Shown: piece after piece, positions 22,486-33,248 of the stretch
Layout of the letters: every line of letters begins with the position of its first letter
How positions within the stretch are numbered: position 1 is the stretch's first letter
NCBI RefSeq assembly: GCF_027943255.1
Contig: NC_072893.1
Coordinates: 127,719,784-127,783,783 of the forward strand
Reading direction: 5' to 3'
DNA: 64,000 nucleotides
Source: Anastrepha obliqua
Taxonomy: Eukaryota > Arthropoda > Insecta > Diptera > Tephritidae
Translations under genes and position numbers: made by a program
Notes under the pieces: generated by a model
What the model saw: only the letters and a program-made list of their open reading frames with translations
What the model was told of the DNA's origin: nothing
Database searches by the model: none

Positions 22486-22732
22486 AACGTTTCAGAACAT
22501 TTGTGTCTAGTGCCTATTTGACGATATTATTCGGTCAACGAAGGCATTGGAGTTAAATCCGTGGCAATAAGTCCATGCCGCAATAAATGTCCATGCACCT
22601 CATCGTTCCTTCGTCTTCGGTATTCGGCATTGCTAAGACACAAGGCCTATACATCCATCGCAAAACATTACTCTTGAACTGCCCAACGGCGGCAATGGTG
22701 AGAGACACATAAAGTGTTTTTGTTTTTTTGTT

Positions 22733-22825
22733 TGTCCAGAGAGGACTTTGCTGCCCAATTGCCTGCTACGTCCAAAGTAGCATTGGTTGGCAAAAGAGGT
22801 ATTCCTATTCTAAGGCTATTTTTAA
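22733..22825 (-). repeat. Short diverged RTE LINE fragment
   Basis: GAGAGGACTTTGCTGCCCAA and the following TAGCATTGGTTGGCAA resemble 26148-26240, the part of the RTE element coding for LANKCYFRLNRLMSRKVLSR. It is diverged and has no ORF. Confidence 0.5.
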
Positions 22826-23314
22826 AAGATAATAAAGTAAACTGGCTTATTATAATACAAATTTAATGAGTTTCAATTCACGAAAAATATAAATATTTAT
22901 TAGCAAAATGTGGTAGCGGATGAAGAGTGCTAAAAGTGTCGAAAGTCGATGATTGCATTGTGTGAATATGCTTTTTCCCAAGTTTCTACAACTTGTAGGC
23001 TTAGCCAAGTAGAAAACCACTGCCTACTAAGCATTTTGAATTGACCCTCAAAAACAATTTTTCCTAAGTTGATGAATACATTACCGTAACTTTTGTTCAT
23101 TTATTTGAGAATATTTTATATTAGGATATTTAAGAAATAAATAAGGAATTCCGGAGTGAGCAGAAAAAATATGAAACATTTCATTATCCGCATCAGAGTT
23201 TTAATACAGAATTTGGCAGTATAAAATTTTGTTATGTTATGGGTAAGTATTAGAATCAAGACTAGAACGCACTGTGGCCATCTGTTGTACCACCACTTGA
23301 TGCTTTCATCCATT

Positions 23315-23860
23315 GGAGGTAAATGGAATCGCAATGGAATAGGTCAAGTTACATTTACAAAAACGTGAAAAATGAAGAAACATTTATCAAATTCATGAAA
23401 GATATGTTCAATTTCGATTGTGCATCAGACGTTAATAAGTCAACAACACTAAGAGGCAACATCATCGATTTGTCTTTTTCAAGACACATTACACTCGAAA
23501 CACCCCCCTTTCATTTCCCACTTTTCCTATCTTCGTCCTATTCTCAACAGAGAAATGGTTCATTACCATGCACACAGGAAGACGGCATATGCAAATAGAA
23601 ATATGCGAATTTATATACATATGCGCATATACATACATATAATTGCTCACTCAAGTAGAAGAGAGCCCGATGTCGAACGTTGCCGAATGCGGGGACCGAT
23701 TGTGCTCTTTGTCGTCTTGCAGTTCAAGCAAGGTAACGACGCATGAGCAAGATAAGGACGAATGAGCAAGATAACGACGATTGGGAAAGATAATGCCACA
23801 TTTTTTCGTGCGTGTAGCCGGCTAAATCGAATTATAAGACGTTATCACGTCAAAAAAAGT
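23315..23860 (+). mobile_element. Iteron-bearing repeat, copy 1 (longest)
   Basis: Begins GGAGGTAAATGG with a decayed coding part (23323-23595: SSYIYKNVKNEETFIKFMKD, then KSTTLRGN), then CATA microsatellites, a core AACGTTGCCGAATGCGGGGA, four 19-bp TGAGCAAGATAACGACG-type units (23731-23796), and the end GACGTTATCACGTCAAAAAA. Other copies are at 28895-29225 and 30864-31302. Confidence 0.7.
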
Positions 23861-25707
23861 ATTAGGGATGTCAATCCGGGATTAGCTTATATCTATCCGA
23901 AATATCGAATTTAAAAAAATAAAGACATTTTTATTACAATAAAAGATTTTTAGTTTCAAAGAACTTTAGCTTGTGCAGTTCGATGGCTAATATAAGCTCA
24001 CATATTTAAAATTTCCTTTTTTTTGTTGCTAAAAATTATGATTGCACAACATTACCATTTGCCATGGTTAACTCTTCACGAAACTCAACCTTCAAAAAAA
24101 CCACAAAATGTACTTAAAAATACTAGAAACATTATGAATAATGATTCTTGAAATGAGAGCTAACAACTATAAGAAAATTGTACAATAATATTAAAAATTA
24201 TTTCTGTTTATTAAACATTATTTCTGGACCAACTACAGCACAGCAACTGCACTGCGTATCAAATGTACAGTTGCAATTTGCCGCTTTCTTTTTGAGATTT
24301 TCGCCCAACTGCTGTTTCACTACAGATTTTCATCGCTGTAAATTCTATACTACTGGCGCGATCGTTTTCCGCAGCTGCTGGGTGTTTTTGGTGTTCTCAT
24401 TTCTTTATTTGCTCAATTACTCTTCTTGGCGAATTTTCCGCTCGCCGTATACGCACAACTTTTTTGCCAAATGTTGCATTTCAACTTTACTTTACCATGT
24501 ATGTATGTATCTAGACCTATTTTTTCCTGCCAGCAAAAGGCGGTCGGTCACTTTGCAACAGCAGGAATAGTAACAACATCGACAACCTCAACTAAAAATG
24601 ACTGGTTTGTTTATGTGGAGCAACCGTTGTCGTCGTTGCTGCTACGGCTGAAAGTAAGTCAGTGGGCTCCTCTGAAAAATGTGGCATTGCATTGAATGAT
24701 GCTACATTTCTTGGCTTTATTATTGTTGTTATTGGAAGCAATATACATACATACATATAGATATGCACTTAAAGATAAACATGTTGCTGGCCTTCATATC
24801 GCGCAGCCAAAGCTGAAGGTTTCGCTCTGAAGGCAGCAGATACACACATATACATTCATACATATTCTCGTTTCACACTGCCACTAATTTTCCCGCAAGC
24901 ATATTTTTCAGTGTCATTGTCGGCAGCAGTGTGTCATTCTTTTCATTAGAAGATTCAGCGCCTTTTTTTGCGATTCTTGCTTTTTCTATTTTCATTACCG
25001 CATCTTCAGTGTGTTGTTGTTGGCGCTGGTGAGAAAAGCGCAAGGCATGATTGTTGCTGCATCATATTCCTCTTTGTTTGTAACAAATCAATTGCGTTTG
25101 TCAGTTAGTGACTTGTGACGATTGTTTTTGTCAGTTGGCACTGGTTTGTTTTTGTATTCAGCTGTTACCGTTGTAATAGCCTTGCTTATTTGAAATTGTT
25201 TATGGCTTGCTTCTAACAATTAGTTTGCAAATCTCTTCTTCAATTTCCAGCTCCCTTCCTCCTTACAGCCATTTTGCTACACTCACCAATGCGGTTGTAC
25301 TTTTATTTTTTGCCACCAATGTAGCACTAGTCCGTCTGTCAGTTTGGCGTGCGGCTCATTTATGGCATCACTCCAAACTATATATTTGTATTCAGGTTAA
25401 CGTAGAGTGCTGGAAATCAGGTCAAGACGTGAGCATGGAATGCATTTATTTGGTAGCAGCAATTGCAAAAAAATTAGACAGGAAGTGATGTTGATATGCG
25501 AAATAGTTCGGCGATAATCACAGAGAATGAGTGTTGGAAGAATAGCAATGTATGCTGTGTTATTTCAAGCCAGAGGCGGAAAATCTTTACCAATTTTTTA
25601 GTCGTCAGCAAAGATAGCTTTCTTTTTCAGTATATTCCCTTTTTACCTCGATTTCATCCACCGTTTGTCCGATTTTTTGAAACATTCAAAATAGGCGTTT
25701 GTTTCAT
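23861..25707. other. Intergenic, nothing recognised
   Basis: AT-rich DNA with TTGTTG-rich stretches and TACA/CATA microsatellites (24745, 24840). ORFs of 89-153 codons lack recognisable domains. The downstream RTE element inserted at 25708. Confidence 0.45.
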
Positions 25708-25720
25708 CTATGACCGTTTC
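25708..25720. repeat. Target-site duplication of the RTE LINE (left)
   Basis: CTATGACCGTTTC, repeated exactly at 28750-28762. Confidence 0.88.
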
Positions 25721-25746
25721 TTCTTCTTAATTGGCGCGATAACCGC

Positions 25747-26088
25747 TTACGCGATTTTGGCCGAGTTTAACAAAGCGCGCCAGTCGTTTCTTTCTCGTGC
25801 TAGCCGGCGCCAATTGGACACACCAAGTGAAGCCAAGTCCTTCTCCACCGGATCTTCCCAACGCAGAGGAGGCCTTCCTCTTCCTTTGCTACCACCAGCT
25901 GGTACCGCATCGAATACTTTCAAAGCCGGAGCGTTTGTATCCATTCGGACGACATGACCCAGCCAGCGCAGCCGCTGGATCTTTATTCTCATCGTTCCAT
26001 CGTCTGTCATATTCGCCGTTGCCAACGTGCAAAGGTCCAAAAATCTTACGCAGAATCTTTCTCTCGAACACTCCAAACGTCGCTTCAT
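25747..26088 (-). pseudogene. RTE LINE C-terminal domain
   Basis: Reads SRERFCVRFLDL, IQRLRWLGHVVRMD, SKGRGRPPLRWEDPVEKDL and DWRALLNSAKIA, the C-terminal region characteristic of this LINE type. One frame change separates it from the RT part near 26088. Confidence 0.82.
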
Positions 26089-27643
26089 AAGATGTTGTCA
26101 TCGTCCAAGCTTCTGCACCATATCTTGTAGAGTGTTAGTTTTGTTCGTCGAGAGAGGACTTTCCTACTCATTAGCCTATTTAGTCTAAAGTAGCACTTGT
26201 TGGCAAGAGAGATTCTACGTTGGATTTCAAGGCTGACATTGTTATCGGTGTTAATGCTGGTTCCTAAATAAACGAAGTCTTTTACAACCTCGAAATTATA
26301 ACTGTCAACAGTGACGTGGGTGCCGATACGCGAGTGCGCCGACTGTTTGTTTGAAGACAGGAGGTACTTCGTTTTGTCCTCGTTCACCACCAGACCCATT
26401 CGCTTTGCCTCTTTATCCAGTTTTGAGAAGGCAGAACTAACAGCGCGGTTGTTAAGGCCGATGATGTCAATATCATCGGCATACGCCAGCAATTGTACGC
26501 TCTTATAAAATATTTTGCCTGAGCGGAGATACCAAATTCAGACATCGCGGCATACAGATAACTCCTCTTCGTACTGTCGAATGCAGCCTTGAAGTCGACG
26601 AAAAGATGGTGTGTTTCGATTCTCCTTTCGTGGGTCTTTTCCAAGATTTGGCGTATTGTAAATATTTGGTCGATGGTAGACTTTCCAGATCTGAAGCCAC
26701 ACTGATAGGGTCCAATCAGTTGGTTGACGGTGGGCTTCAGCCTTCCACACAATACGCTCGCTAGAACCTTATAGGCGATATTTAGAAGACTAATCCCGCG
26801 GTAATTGGCACAAATTGCAGGGTCGCCCTTCTTATGGATTGGGCAGAGCACACTTAAATTCCAATCGGCAGGCATGCTTTCATCCGACCATATTTTGCAT
26901 AGGAGCTGATGCATGCACCTTACCAGCTCCTCGCCGCCATGTTTGAATAGCTCAGCCGGCAGTCCGTCGGCGCCCGCGGCTTTGTTGTTCTTTAGCCGTG
27001 ATATTGCTATTCTCACCTCGTCATGGTCGGGTAACGGAACTACAATTCCGTCGTCATCGATTGGGGTATCGGGATCTTCACATTCTCTACGACATGCGCA
27101 GCTGTCACTGTTTAACAAGTTCGAGAAGTGTTCCCTCCATAATTTAAGATTGCTCTGTACGTCCGTCACCAGATCGCCGTCTTTGTTCTTACAGGAAAAC
27201 GCCCCGGTCTTAAAACCTTCTGTAAGCCGCCGAACTTTCTGGTAGAATTTTCGGGCGTTGTTCCTATTGGCCAGCATCTCAAGCTCCTCGCACTCACGTA
27301 TTTCGGCCTCTCATTTCTTCTGTCGGATAATACGTCTCTCTTCCTTTTTCAGCTCTCTGTAGCGATCCCACATGGCTCGCGTTGCGCCCGATCGCAGCGT
27401 AGCTCTATAGGCGGCATCCTTTCTTTCTGCGGCAGCATGACATTCCTCGTCGTACCAATTGTTTTTTCGGGCTCGCCGGAATCCGATTTCTTCTTCGGCG
27501 GCGGTACGTAGGGAACGAGAAATGTTGCTCCATTGCTCGTGCATGCCGGTTTGTTGGGAAGTGCTCTCTGAGAGCAGGAGTGAGAGTCGAGTGGCGAATC
27601 TTCTGGCTGTCTGTTGTGATTGCAGCTTTTCGATGTCGAACAT
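26085..27643 (-). pseudogene. RTE LINE linker and reverse transcriptase, with deletion
   Basis: 27311-27643 codes for the linker (FRRARKNNWYDEECHAA, RYRELKKEERRIIRQKK). 26384-27277 holds RT blocks: RLKNNKAAGADGLPAELF, PIHKKGDPAICANYRGIS, PYQCGFRSGKSTIDQIFT and HHLFVDFKAAFDS (first catalytic Asp). Just after YAAMSEFGIS the sequence jumps to LLAYADDIDIIG: the segment that should hold the RxGFRQGD block is deleted and the frame changes near 26490-26540. 26085-26492 continues from YADD to FVYLGTSINTDN and the thumb. Polymerase activity would be lost. Confidence 0.88.
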
Positions 27644-27775
27644 TCTTTGCGTAGGTAGATGTACGTTTTTTGCTGCACAGAGGCGGGTGCGCAGTTTTGC
27701 TGCAACAAGGTAATGATCCGAGTCGATTTTGGGTCCTCAGATCGTACTTACATCTAATACACTAGAAGCGTGTCT

Positions 27776-28501
27776 TCAATCTATCACAACATGATCGATC
27801 TGATTTCGCGTTTTTCGATCAGGGGACAGCCAGATAGCTTGGTGTATCTTTTTATGCTGGAATCTGGTGCTGCAGACTACCATGTTTCGGGCCCCGGCGA
27901 AGTCGATCAGCCTCTGTCCGTTACCGGATGTTTCGTTGTGCAGGCTGAATTTTCCGACTGTGGGACCAAAAATTCCTTTCTTGCCCACCCTGGCGTTGAA
28001 GTCGCCAAGCACGATTTTTATGTCGTGGCGGGGGCAGTGCTCATACGAACGCTCCAAGCGCTCATAGAAGGAATCTTTGGTCGCATCGTCCTTCTCTTCC
28101 GTCGGGGCGTGGGCGCAAATTAGCGATATGTTAAAAAAACGTGCTTTGATGCGGATTATTGCGAGACGCTCGTCCACCGGAGTGAACGACAGTACTTGGC
28201 GACGAAGTCTCTCTCCCACAACAAATCCGACACCGAATTCGCGCTCCTTTACATGGCAGCTGTAGTAGACGTCGCAAGGTCCTATGGTTTTCTTGCCTTG
28301 CCCCGTCCATCGCATCTCTTGGATGGCAGTGATGTCAGCCTTTGCTCTTACGAGGACATCAACCAGCCGGGCAGAGGCACCTTCCCCATTAAGGGACCGG
28401 ACATTCCAGGTGCATGCCCTCAAATCGTATTCCTTATTTCGTTTGCAGGGGTCGTCATCAGTGTTGGAAGTTCTCATCCGAGGCTTTGTTGCTGTTTTCA
28501 T
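27776..28501 (-). pseudogene. RTE LINE endonuclease domain
   Basis: 241 codons from ATG 28501: LRACTWNVRSLNG, ITAIQEMRWTGQG (catalytic Glu), GVGFVVGERL, IKIVLGDFNARVG (catalytic Asp/Asn) and NQIDHVVID (conserved Asp-His). The domain reads through intact, but the frame is lost downstream of 27776 before the linker. Confidence 0.88.
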
Positions 28502-28749
28502 TGGGGGGGATTTTTAAGTGGCGGGTCCCAAACCCAGCGCACAACCAGCTATGCTGGAATGCTTCGCCTTCTCACGTTAGCTCAATCCCGAAGGGGTGTT
28601 CGGAAGCTACCCAGAGGATACGTGGGCTAATCCCGGACGTTGTGAGCTGCGTGAACCATATGTAGAAGAATCGTCCTGGCCACTCCCAAGTGAATGGCGA
28701 TCAGTAACTTTCCCCACTTGCGTGGACTTCTACACATGGAACCATCCTC

Positions 28750-28762
28750 CTATGACCGTTTC
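28750..28762. repeat. Target-site duplication of the RTE LINE (right)
   Basis: CTATGACCGTTTC, identical to 25708-25720. Confidence 0.88.
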
Positions 28763-28894
28763 ACTCAACTTAAATCTCCTGCTCACAGTTGACATCTTCA
28801 TATGTGAAAACTACAAATAGATAGTTTGAAGAGGGCATGCAATTTCGTTGTTGCGACAGCGGTTTTTAGAGCCGGCGCGTTTTCTTAGTAAAAA

Positions 28895-29225
28895 AGGGTG
28901 TTCTTTTTGACGTGATAACGTCTTATAACTCGATTTAGCCGTCTGCACGCACAAAAAAATGTGTCGTTATCTTGCTCAATGGCCGTTATCTTGCTCATTT
29001 GTCGTTATCTTGCTCAATCATCGTTACCTTGCTCACGGTCGTTACCTTGCATGAACTGCAAGCGAAAGCGCAGAACGAACGACAAAGAGCACAATCGGCC
29101 CCCGCATTCGGCAACGTTCGACATCTGGCTCTCTTCTACTTAAGTGAGCGTATATATGTATGTATATGCGCATATGTACATATATAAATTCACATATGTA
29201 TTTGTATTTGCATATGCCTTCATCA
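28895..29225 (-). mobile_element. Iteron-bearing repeat, copy 2
   Basis: Inverted relative to 23315-23860. It starts TTTTTGACGTGATAACGTC, then five 19-bp units of CGTTATCTTGCTCA (starts 28965, 28984, 29003, 29022, 29040), then the shared core with AACGTTCGACATCTGG and GTATATGCGC microsatellite. The coding part seen in copies 1 and 3 is missing. Confidence 0.7.
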
Positions 29226-29337
29226 TCCTTACCGAATTTATAATTAGTGACGACTACTTGTTAATAATACATACCTGTTGTTTATTACTTTATTATTATA
29301 TATGAAGGAAAAAATGTATGCTAATATTTACCACATA

Positions 29338-30023
29338 CTTCTGCTCAAATATGAACGAGACTGATTTAATAAAACATAAACGATTAATTATTGTTCAATT
29401 TTTATTTTATCTCCTTCAAAGTAATCACCATTGGAGGCGATACACATATGCCAACGTTTTTTCCAATCATCATAGCATTTCTGGAAGGCCGATTTCGGTA
29501 TGGATTTCAGTTCCTTCTTCGAATTCTCTTTTATGACTTCAATTGTCTCAAAATGTTTTCCACGGAGCAGCAACTTGAGCTTGGGAAACAGGAAAAAGTC
29601 ACATGGAGCCATATCAGGCGAATACGGTGCTTGCGGAACGATATTAACATTATTTTTGTTCAAATAATCGCGAACAAGACGTGATGTGTGAGCTGGTTCA
29701 TTATCGTGATGCAAGAACCATGACTTGTTGTCCCACAATTCCTTCCATTTAAGACGAATGTTCTCGCGCAAACGCTTTAAAACGTCTAAATATAATAATA
29801 TTCAGCGTTAACCGATCGGCCTTGCGAAAGGAACTCCGAGTGCACCACACCTTCGTAATCGAAAAAAACAGCCAGCATAACCTTAATTTTTGAGCGAAAT
29901 ATCACGCTGAAATTTGCCATGAAAGCTTATAACAGTCCTACCATCCAACAAAAAATGTATTTTTGCCATATGTCATCCGCGGACCGATTTATTGATAAAG
30001 TCTCGTTCATATTGGAGCAGAAG
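29338..30023 (-). mobile_element. Mariner deletion derivative with intact ends
   Basis: Terminal repeats CTTCTGCTCAAATATGAACG (29338) and, inverted, at the right end (to 30023) differ at one or two bases; TA flanks both sides. 686 bp. It carries the catalytic half of a mariner transposase: AVFFDYEGVVHSEFLS, LHHDNEPAHTS (second Asp) and APYSPDMAPCDFFLFPKLK (third Asp, D34D spacing), ending near 29388. A frameshift and stop lie near 29790. The DNA-binding N-terminus is deleted. Confidence 0.82.
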
Positions 30024-30221
30024 TACCTTATAAGATATGTTGTATACCAATATATGTACATATATAAACATGCATACATACATATACTTTGGTTCAATGT
30101 TCATAGACTAATATACAAATGTCTTATGCGAAAACATATAAACATGCATATACATATACAATTTCGCGCAATTTTTAAACAAAAAGAATAAATCTATATG
30201 TAAAGATGCATACAAAGAAAA

Positions 30222-30804
30222 AATAGTTTAAAAAAAACTAAAAAACACGCTTTTTTGCTAATCGAACTAAAAAGTAGAAAATAAGGTAAGCCGATAGCCT
30301 TGGTAGCTTGTGCTAAAAAGTTATTTTGTAATTTTAATTATAGATAACAAATAAATAATAATAATAATAAATTGTAATGACAAAGGGACCTATAATGAAG
30401 TAATAGCAAATCGAACGATCAGTCATAGTCAACTACCTCAGAACAGAATTATAACAAAAATTAAGATACAAATAGAATAATTCAAATTAGAGTTAAAAGC
30501 GTGGGATGCATTTTGCTTCACTTTCATAACCCTCTGTACATACATAGGTAGTTGCCAATAGAATGATTGTAATATTTACTATATTACTTTTTGCCCACAG
30601 TAAAAAAAAGAAAATATTAATCCTGGCAATCCTAATAAGGATAATGGAAAACTTTTATCAAATTATTGCATTGTCATCGGTCCTTGATAGGTATGCAAAA
30701 TTTCAAGTCGATCAGATTTTTAGAAGTCAGTGAAAATTAAGCTCAAAGATTCCGTTACATACATACATACATACAACCCGACCTAATAAAAGTGTGTTAA
30801 AAAC
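30222..30804. repeat. Repeat copy B (partner of 11932-12801)
   Basis: 30415-30512 matches the left arm of copy A, 30513-30590 its spacer, and 30590-30804 its 3' part with the CATACATA tract. 30222-30414 is the inverse of 12204-12370. The inverted second arm of copy A is absent here. An 86-base insertion (30285-30370) is absent from copy A. Confidence 0.7.
30285..30370 (+). mobile_element. Very short LINE 3' end with (TAA)n tail
   Basis: Compared with the inverse of 12230-12270, copy B has 86 extra bases starting GGTAAGCCGATAGCC and ending in ATAATAATAATAA. A short insertion ending in (TAA)n is what an extreme 5' truncation of an I-clade LINE would leave. Its sequence differs from the 3' end of the I-LINE at 4845, so it would be another family. 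Confidence 0.5.
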
Positions 30805-30863
30805 ATATGGACATATCAAATGTACGAATCTATTCTGTACGCAAGCAAATGTAAGCTAGGTGC

Positions 30864-31302
30864 TTGAACTGCAAGCGAGAGCGCGGAACGAACGACAAAG
30901 AGCACAATCGGCCCCCGCGTTCGGCAACGTTCGACATCTGGTTCTGTCCTACTTGAGTGAGCATATATATGTATGTATATGTATGTATATGCGCATGTGT
31001 ATATAAATTCACATATTTGTATTTGCATATACCTTCTTCCTGTGTGCATGGTAATGAACCATTTCTCTGTTGAGAATAGGACGAAGATAGGAAAAGTAGG
31101 AAATGAAAGGGAGTATTTCGAGTGTAAAGTGTCTTGAAAAAGGCAAATCGATGATGGTGCCTCTTAGTGTTGTTGACTTATTCACGTCTGATGCACAATC
31201 GAAATTGAAGATATCTTTCATGAATTTGATAAATGTTTCGTCATTTTTCACGTTTGTGTAAATGTAACTTGACCTATTCCATTGCAATTCCATTTACCTC
31301 CT
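30864..31302 (-). mobile_element. Iteron-bearing repeat, copy 3
   Basis: Carries the core (GCAACGTTCGACATCTGG), microsatellite and the coding end on the minus strand, but stops before the iterons. The coding part (31009-31293) is open here: SSYIYTNVKNDETFIKFMKD, FNFDCASDVNKSTTLRGT, then FISYFSYLRPILNRE. This looks like the C-terminal end of a longer element protein; the GTxIDLxFSR plus ISYFSY pattern recalls the nuclease-like tails of Pif1-helicase-type transposon proteins, from memory and unverified. Confidence 0.6.
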
Positions 31303-32071
31303 CCTCTATATCCATACAAAATATCTATCAAACAAATAAAATTAAAATTTTGTTTTGAAAATTGCAGCCATTACATCAGTATTTCCTTATGACGTTGTCA
31401 CGTTAAACTATCGTCAGTAAACCGACTTTACAGACAACCTCTTTTTTTCTTCGTAAAAATTGGTGTTTTTGGTATATAATACATCAGCTTTGTACTTTTA
31501 ATCTTTTAGCCTTTTTCAGGATAAACGATATTAATTATAATGAAAAAGCCTTCGCTATGACCTATTTCGGCATTCTCCGTCTTCGATTCATCATGAAAAG
31601 TTCACTTACATATCTCGACTTGATCTACAGAGAGTTTTGATGAATCCACGAGTAAAATACGTCACAAAAACTCGTTCGGATTGCCATAGAACATCGCTAA
31701 ATATTCATTTGACGCAGTTAAACTATTCTTGTGCATAGGTTTTATATGTCAAAATATTTATGAAAAACTGAAATCATCGATCCATCTGATAAGACTGTAG
31801 TTCTTCGAAAATTGTACCTCCCCTCGCCGACCATCCAAAATCTTCCAGTTGTCTTAAAAAAAATATTTGAGAGTTCATTAGAAAATTAGGATCTGTTCTT
31901 TAACGTTTCTCGAAAAGATAAATGTGGTTTTGAGATAGCAACACCATCTCTTTAAATTCTCTGGGTCTATTATTAAATCACTTTCATTTTAGATGTTACG
32001 ATTTGCGTTCATCATCCTAATTATAGTCTCCTTTATCTCCCATTGGAGCATAGGGTCGATTTGCATTGAAG
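31303..32071. other. Intergenic, nothing recognised
   Basis: AT-rich sequence without long ORFs or terminal repeats. Confidence 0.45.
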
Positions 32072-32073
32072 TA

Positions 32074-32493
32074 TAGGGTGATCAATCATGAGGTGCTTTT
32101 TTCAATAGTTAAAAAAAACAAAAATGTAAATTATGTTCAAAACCGTAGCTGGTTTAGCAGCATAGACCTTGGATTTCACGAATCCCCAAAGAAAAAAGTC
32201 CAAAGGAGTGATATCACAAGATCTTGGTGGCCAACTCACAGGTCCTAAACGTGAAATCAGCTGCTCTCCGAAATGGCTTCTCAATAAAGTCATTGTTTTA
32301 CGAGCTGTATGGCACAGAACGCTGATTTTCATAATACAGTTGAAAAATTTGTAGACGTTGTTGCGGTGTGAGTCTTTCCATGATGAAATGCCAAACGCTG
32401 TTCAACAAATCCACGATGACAGTTTGCCACAACTCGCGCGCGATCTGTAAAAAAAACGCAAATGAAAAAAACTCCTCTTAATTGATCACCCTA
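32074..32493 (-). mobile_element. Mariner/Tc1-type deletion derivative V, TA-flanked
   Basis: Ends TAGGGTGATCAAT (32074-32086; inverted 32481-32493) with TA on both sides. 420 bp. The minus strand codes for the middle of a DDE transposase (32102-32332: LRSHFGEQLISRLGPVS, WPPRSCDITPLDFFLWGFVK with the catalytic Asp, VYAAKPATV). Both the N-terminal domain and the C-terminus are gone. Confidence 0.82.
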
Positions 32494-32513
32494 TATATCA
32501 CCGATTGTCTTAA

Positions 32514-33244
32514 GGGGTTAGGGGTAGTCAGAATTTTCAAAAAATCGATTTTTTTGTTTTTGCATTTTCTTAAAGTATAATGTTTTAAAAATATTGTGTA
32601 AAAATTTGAAGTGAATCCGACAAATACTTTTCAAGTTATTCAACAATTAACAAAGGGCGCTCGGCCGCTCCGGAGCCGATAGCAAAACTTTAAATGCGTT
32701 TTTCTCAAAACTATATTATGTTTTTCAAACTGGTGAACACTGTAACTTAAAAACCGCTACGTAGATTTCAATAAAATTTATACAGCTTTTGAAAAACATA
32801 AAAAACTTGTGCCTGATCGAAGGATTTGTTTTCTTTCAAAAATTTCGATTTTTTTTTAACAATTAACTGTTGGTTTTTTTTTCTAAAATCTGGAAAAAAT
32901 TTTCTGAGGCCGCCATTTTGTTCATTTAAAAAAAAAAAAAAAAGCTTCGATCAGGCACAAGATTATCTATTAATAAAACTAATTTTTCTTGTCCGATTGG
33001 TTTTAGATGAATCTGCAAGGACTTGTGATGTTCACCGCAAGGGACTTCTGGAGAAACGAGCTTCACACAAACAGCGATAACTTTTGCAATTATTAATTTT
33101 TTTTTATTGAAATTTTGGTGAAGTCAAGTTAAAACATGATGTTTTTATGCTATGTTTTTATTTTTGTTAAATAAATTAATTAAGTTGCAAAAAAAAATTC
33201 GTGAAAATCATCATTTTTTCGGGCCTCTGACTACCCCTAACCCC
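32514..33244. mobile_element. GGGGTTA-ended element M2 with TTAA duplication
   Basis: 731 bp with perfect ends GGGGTTAGGGGTAGTCAGA and its inverse (to 33244), flanked by TTAA at 32510-32513 and 33245-33248. Inside, CTTGTGCCTGATCGAAG (32806-32822) and its exact inverse (32945-32961) form a 17-bp stem; further weaker inverse matches lie outside it. No ORF. The TTAA flanks recall piggyBac-type integration, but no transposase is present to prove it. Confidence 0.8.
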
Positions 33245-33248
33245 TTAA

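Larger units (their letters stand above)
25721..28749 (-). mobile_element. RTE-type LINE, near full length, inactivated
   Basis: 3029 bp between 13-bp direct repeats. The minus strand starts GGAGGATGGTTCC, has a 5' leader to 28501, an APE-type endonuclease, a linker, a reverse transcriptase and a C-terminal domain, and ends with AATTAAGAAGAAGAA, a short AAG tail. The endonuclease (TWNVRSLNGEGA, DITAIQEMRWTG) and RT type match the RTE group common in insects. Frame breaks near 27720, 27300, 26490 and 26090 and an RT deletion make it a dead copy. Confidence 0.9.

Noticed and set aside
24178..24570. 130-codon ORF with hydrophobic segments
   Set aside because: No family resemblance; poly(T)-rich DNA easily yields Phe/Leu-rich ORFs.
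28960..29055. Regularly spaced repeats, CRISPR-like at first sight
   Set aside because: Units are 19 bp with no long unique spacers, in an animal genome and inside a dispersed repeat.
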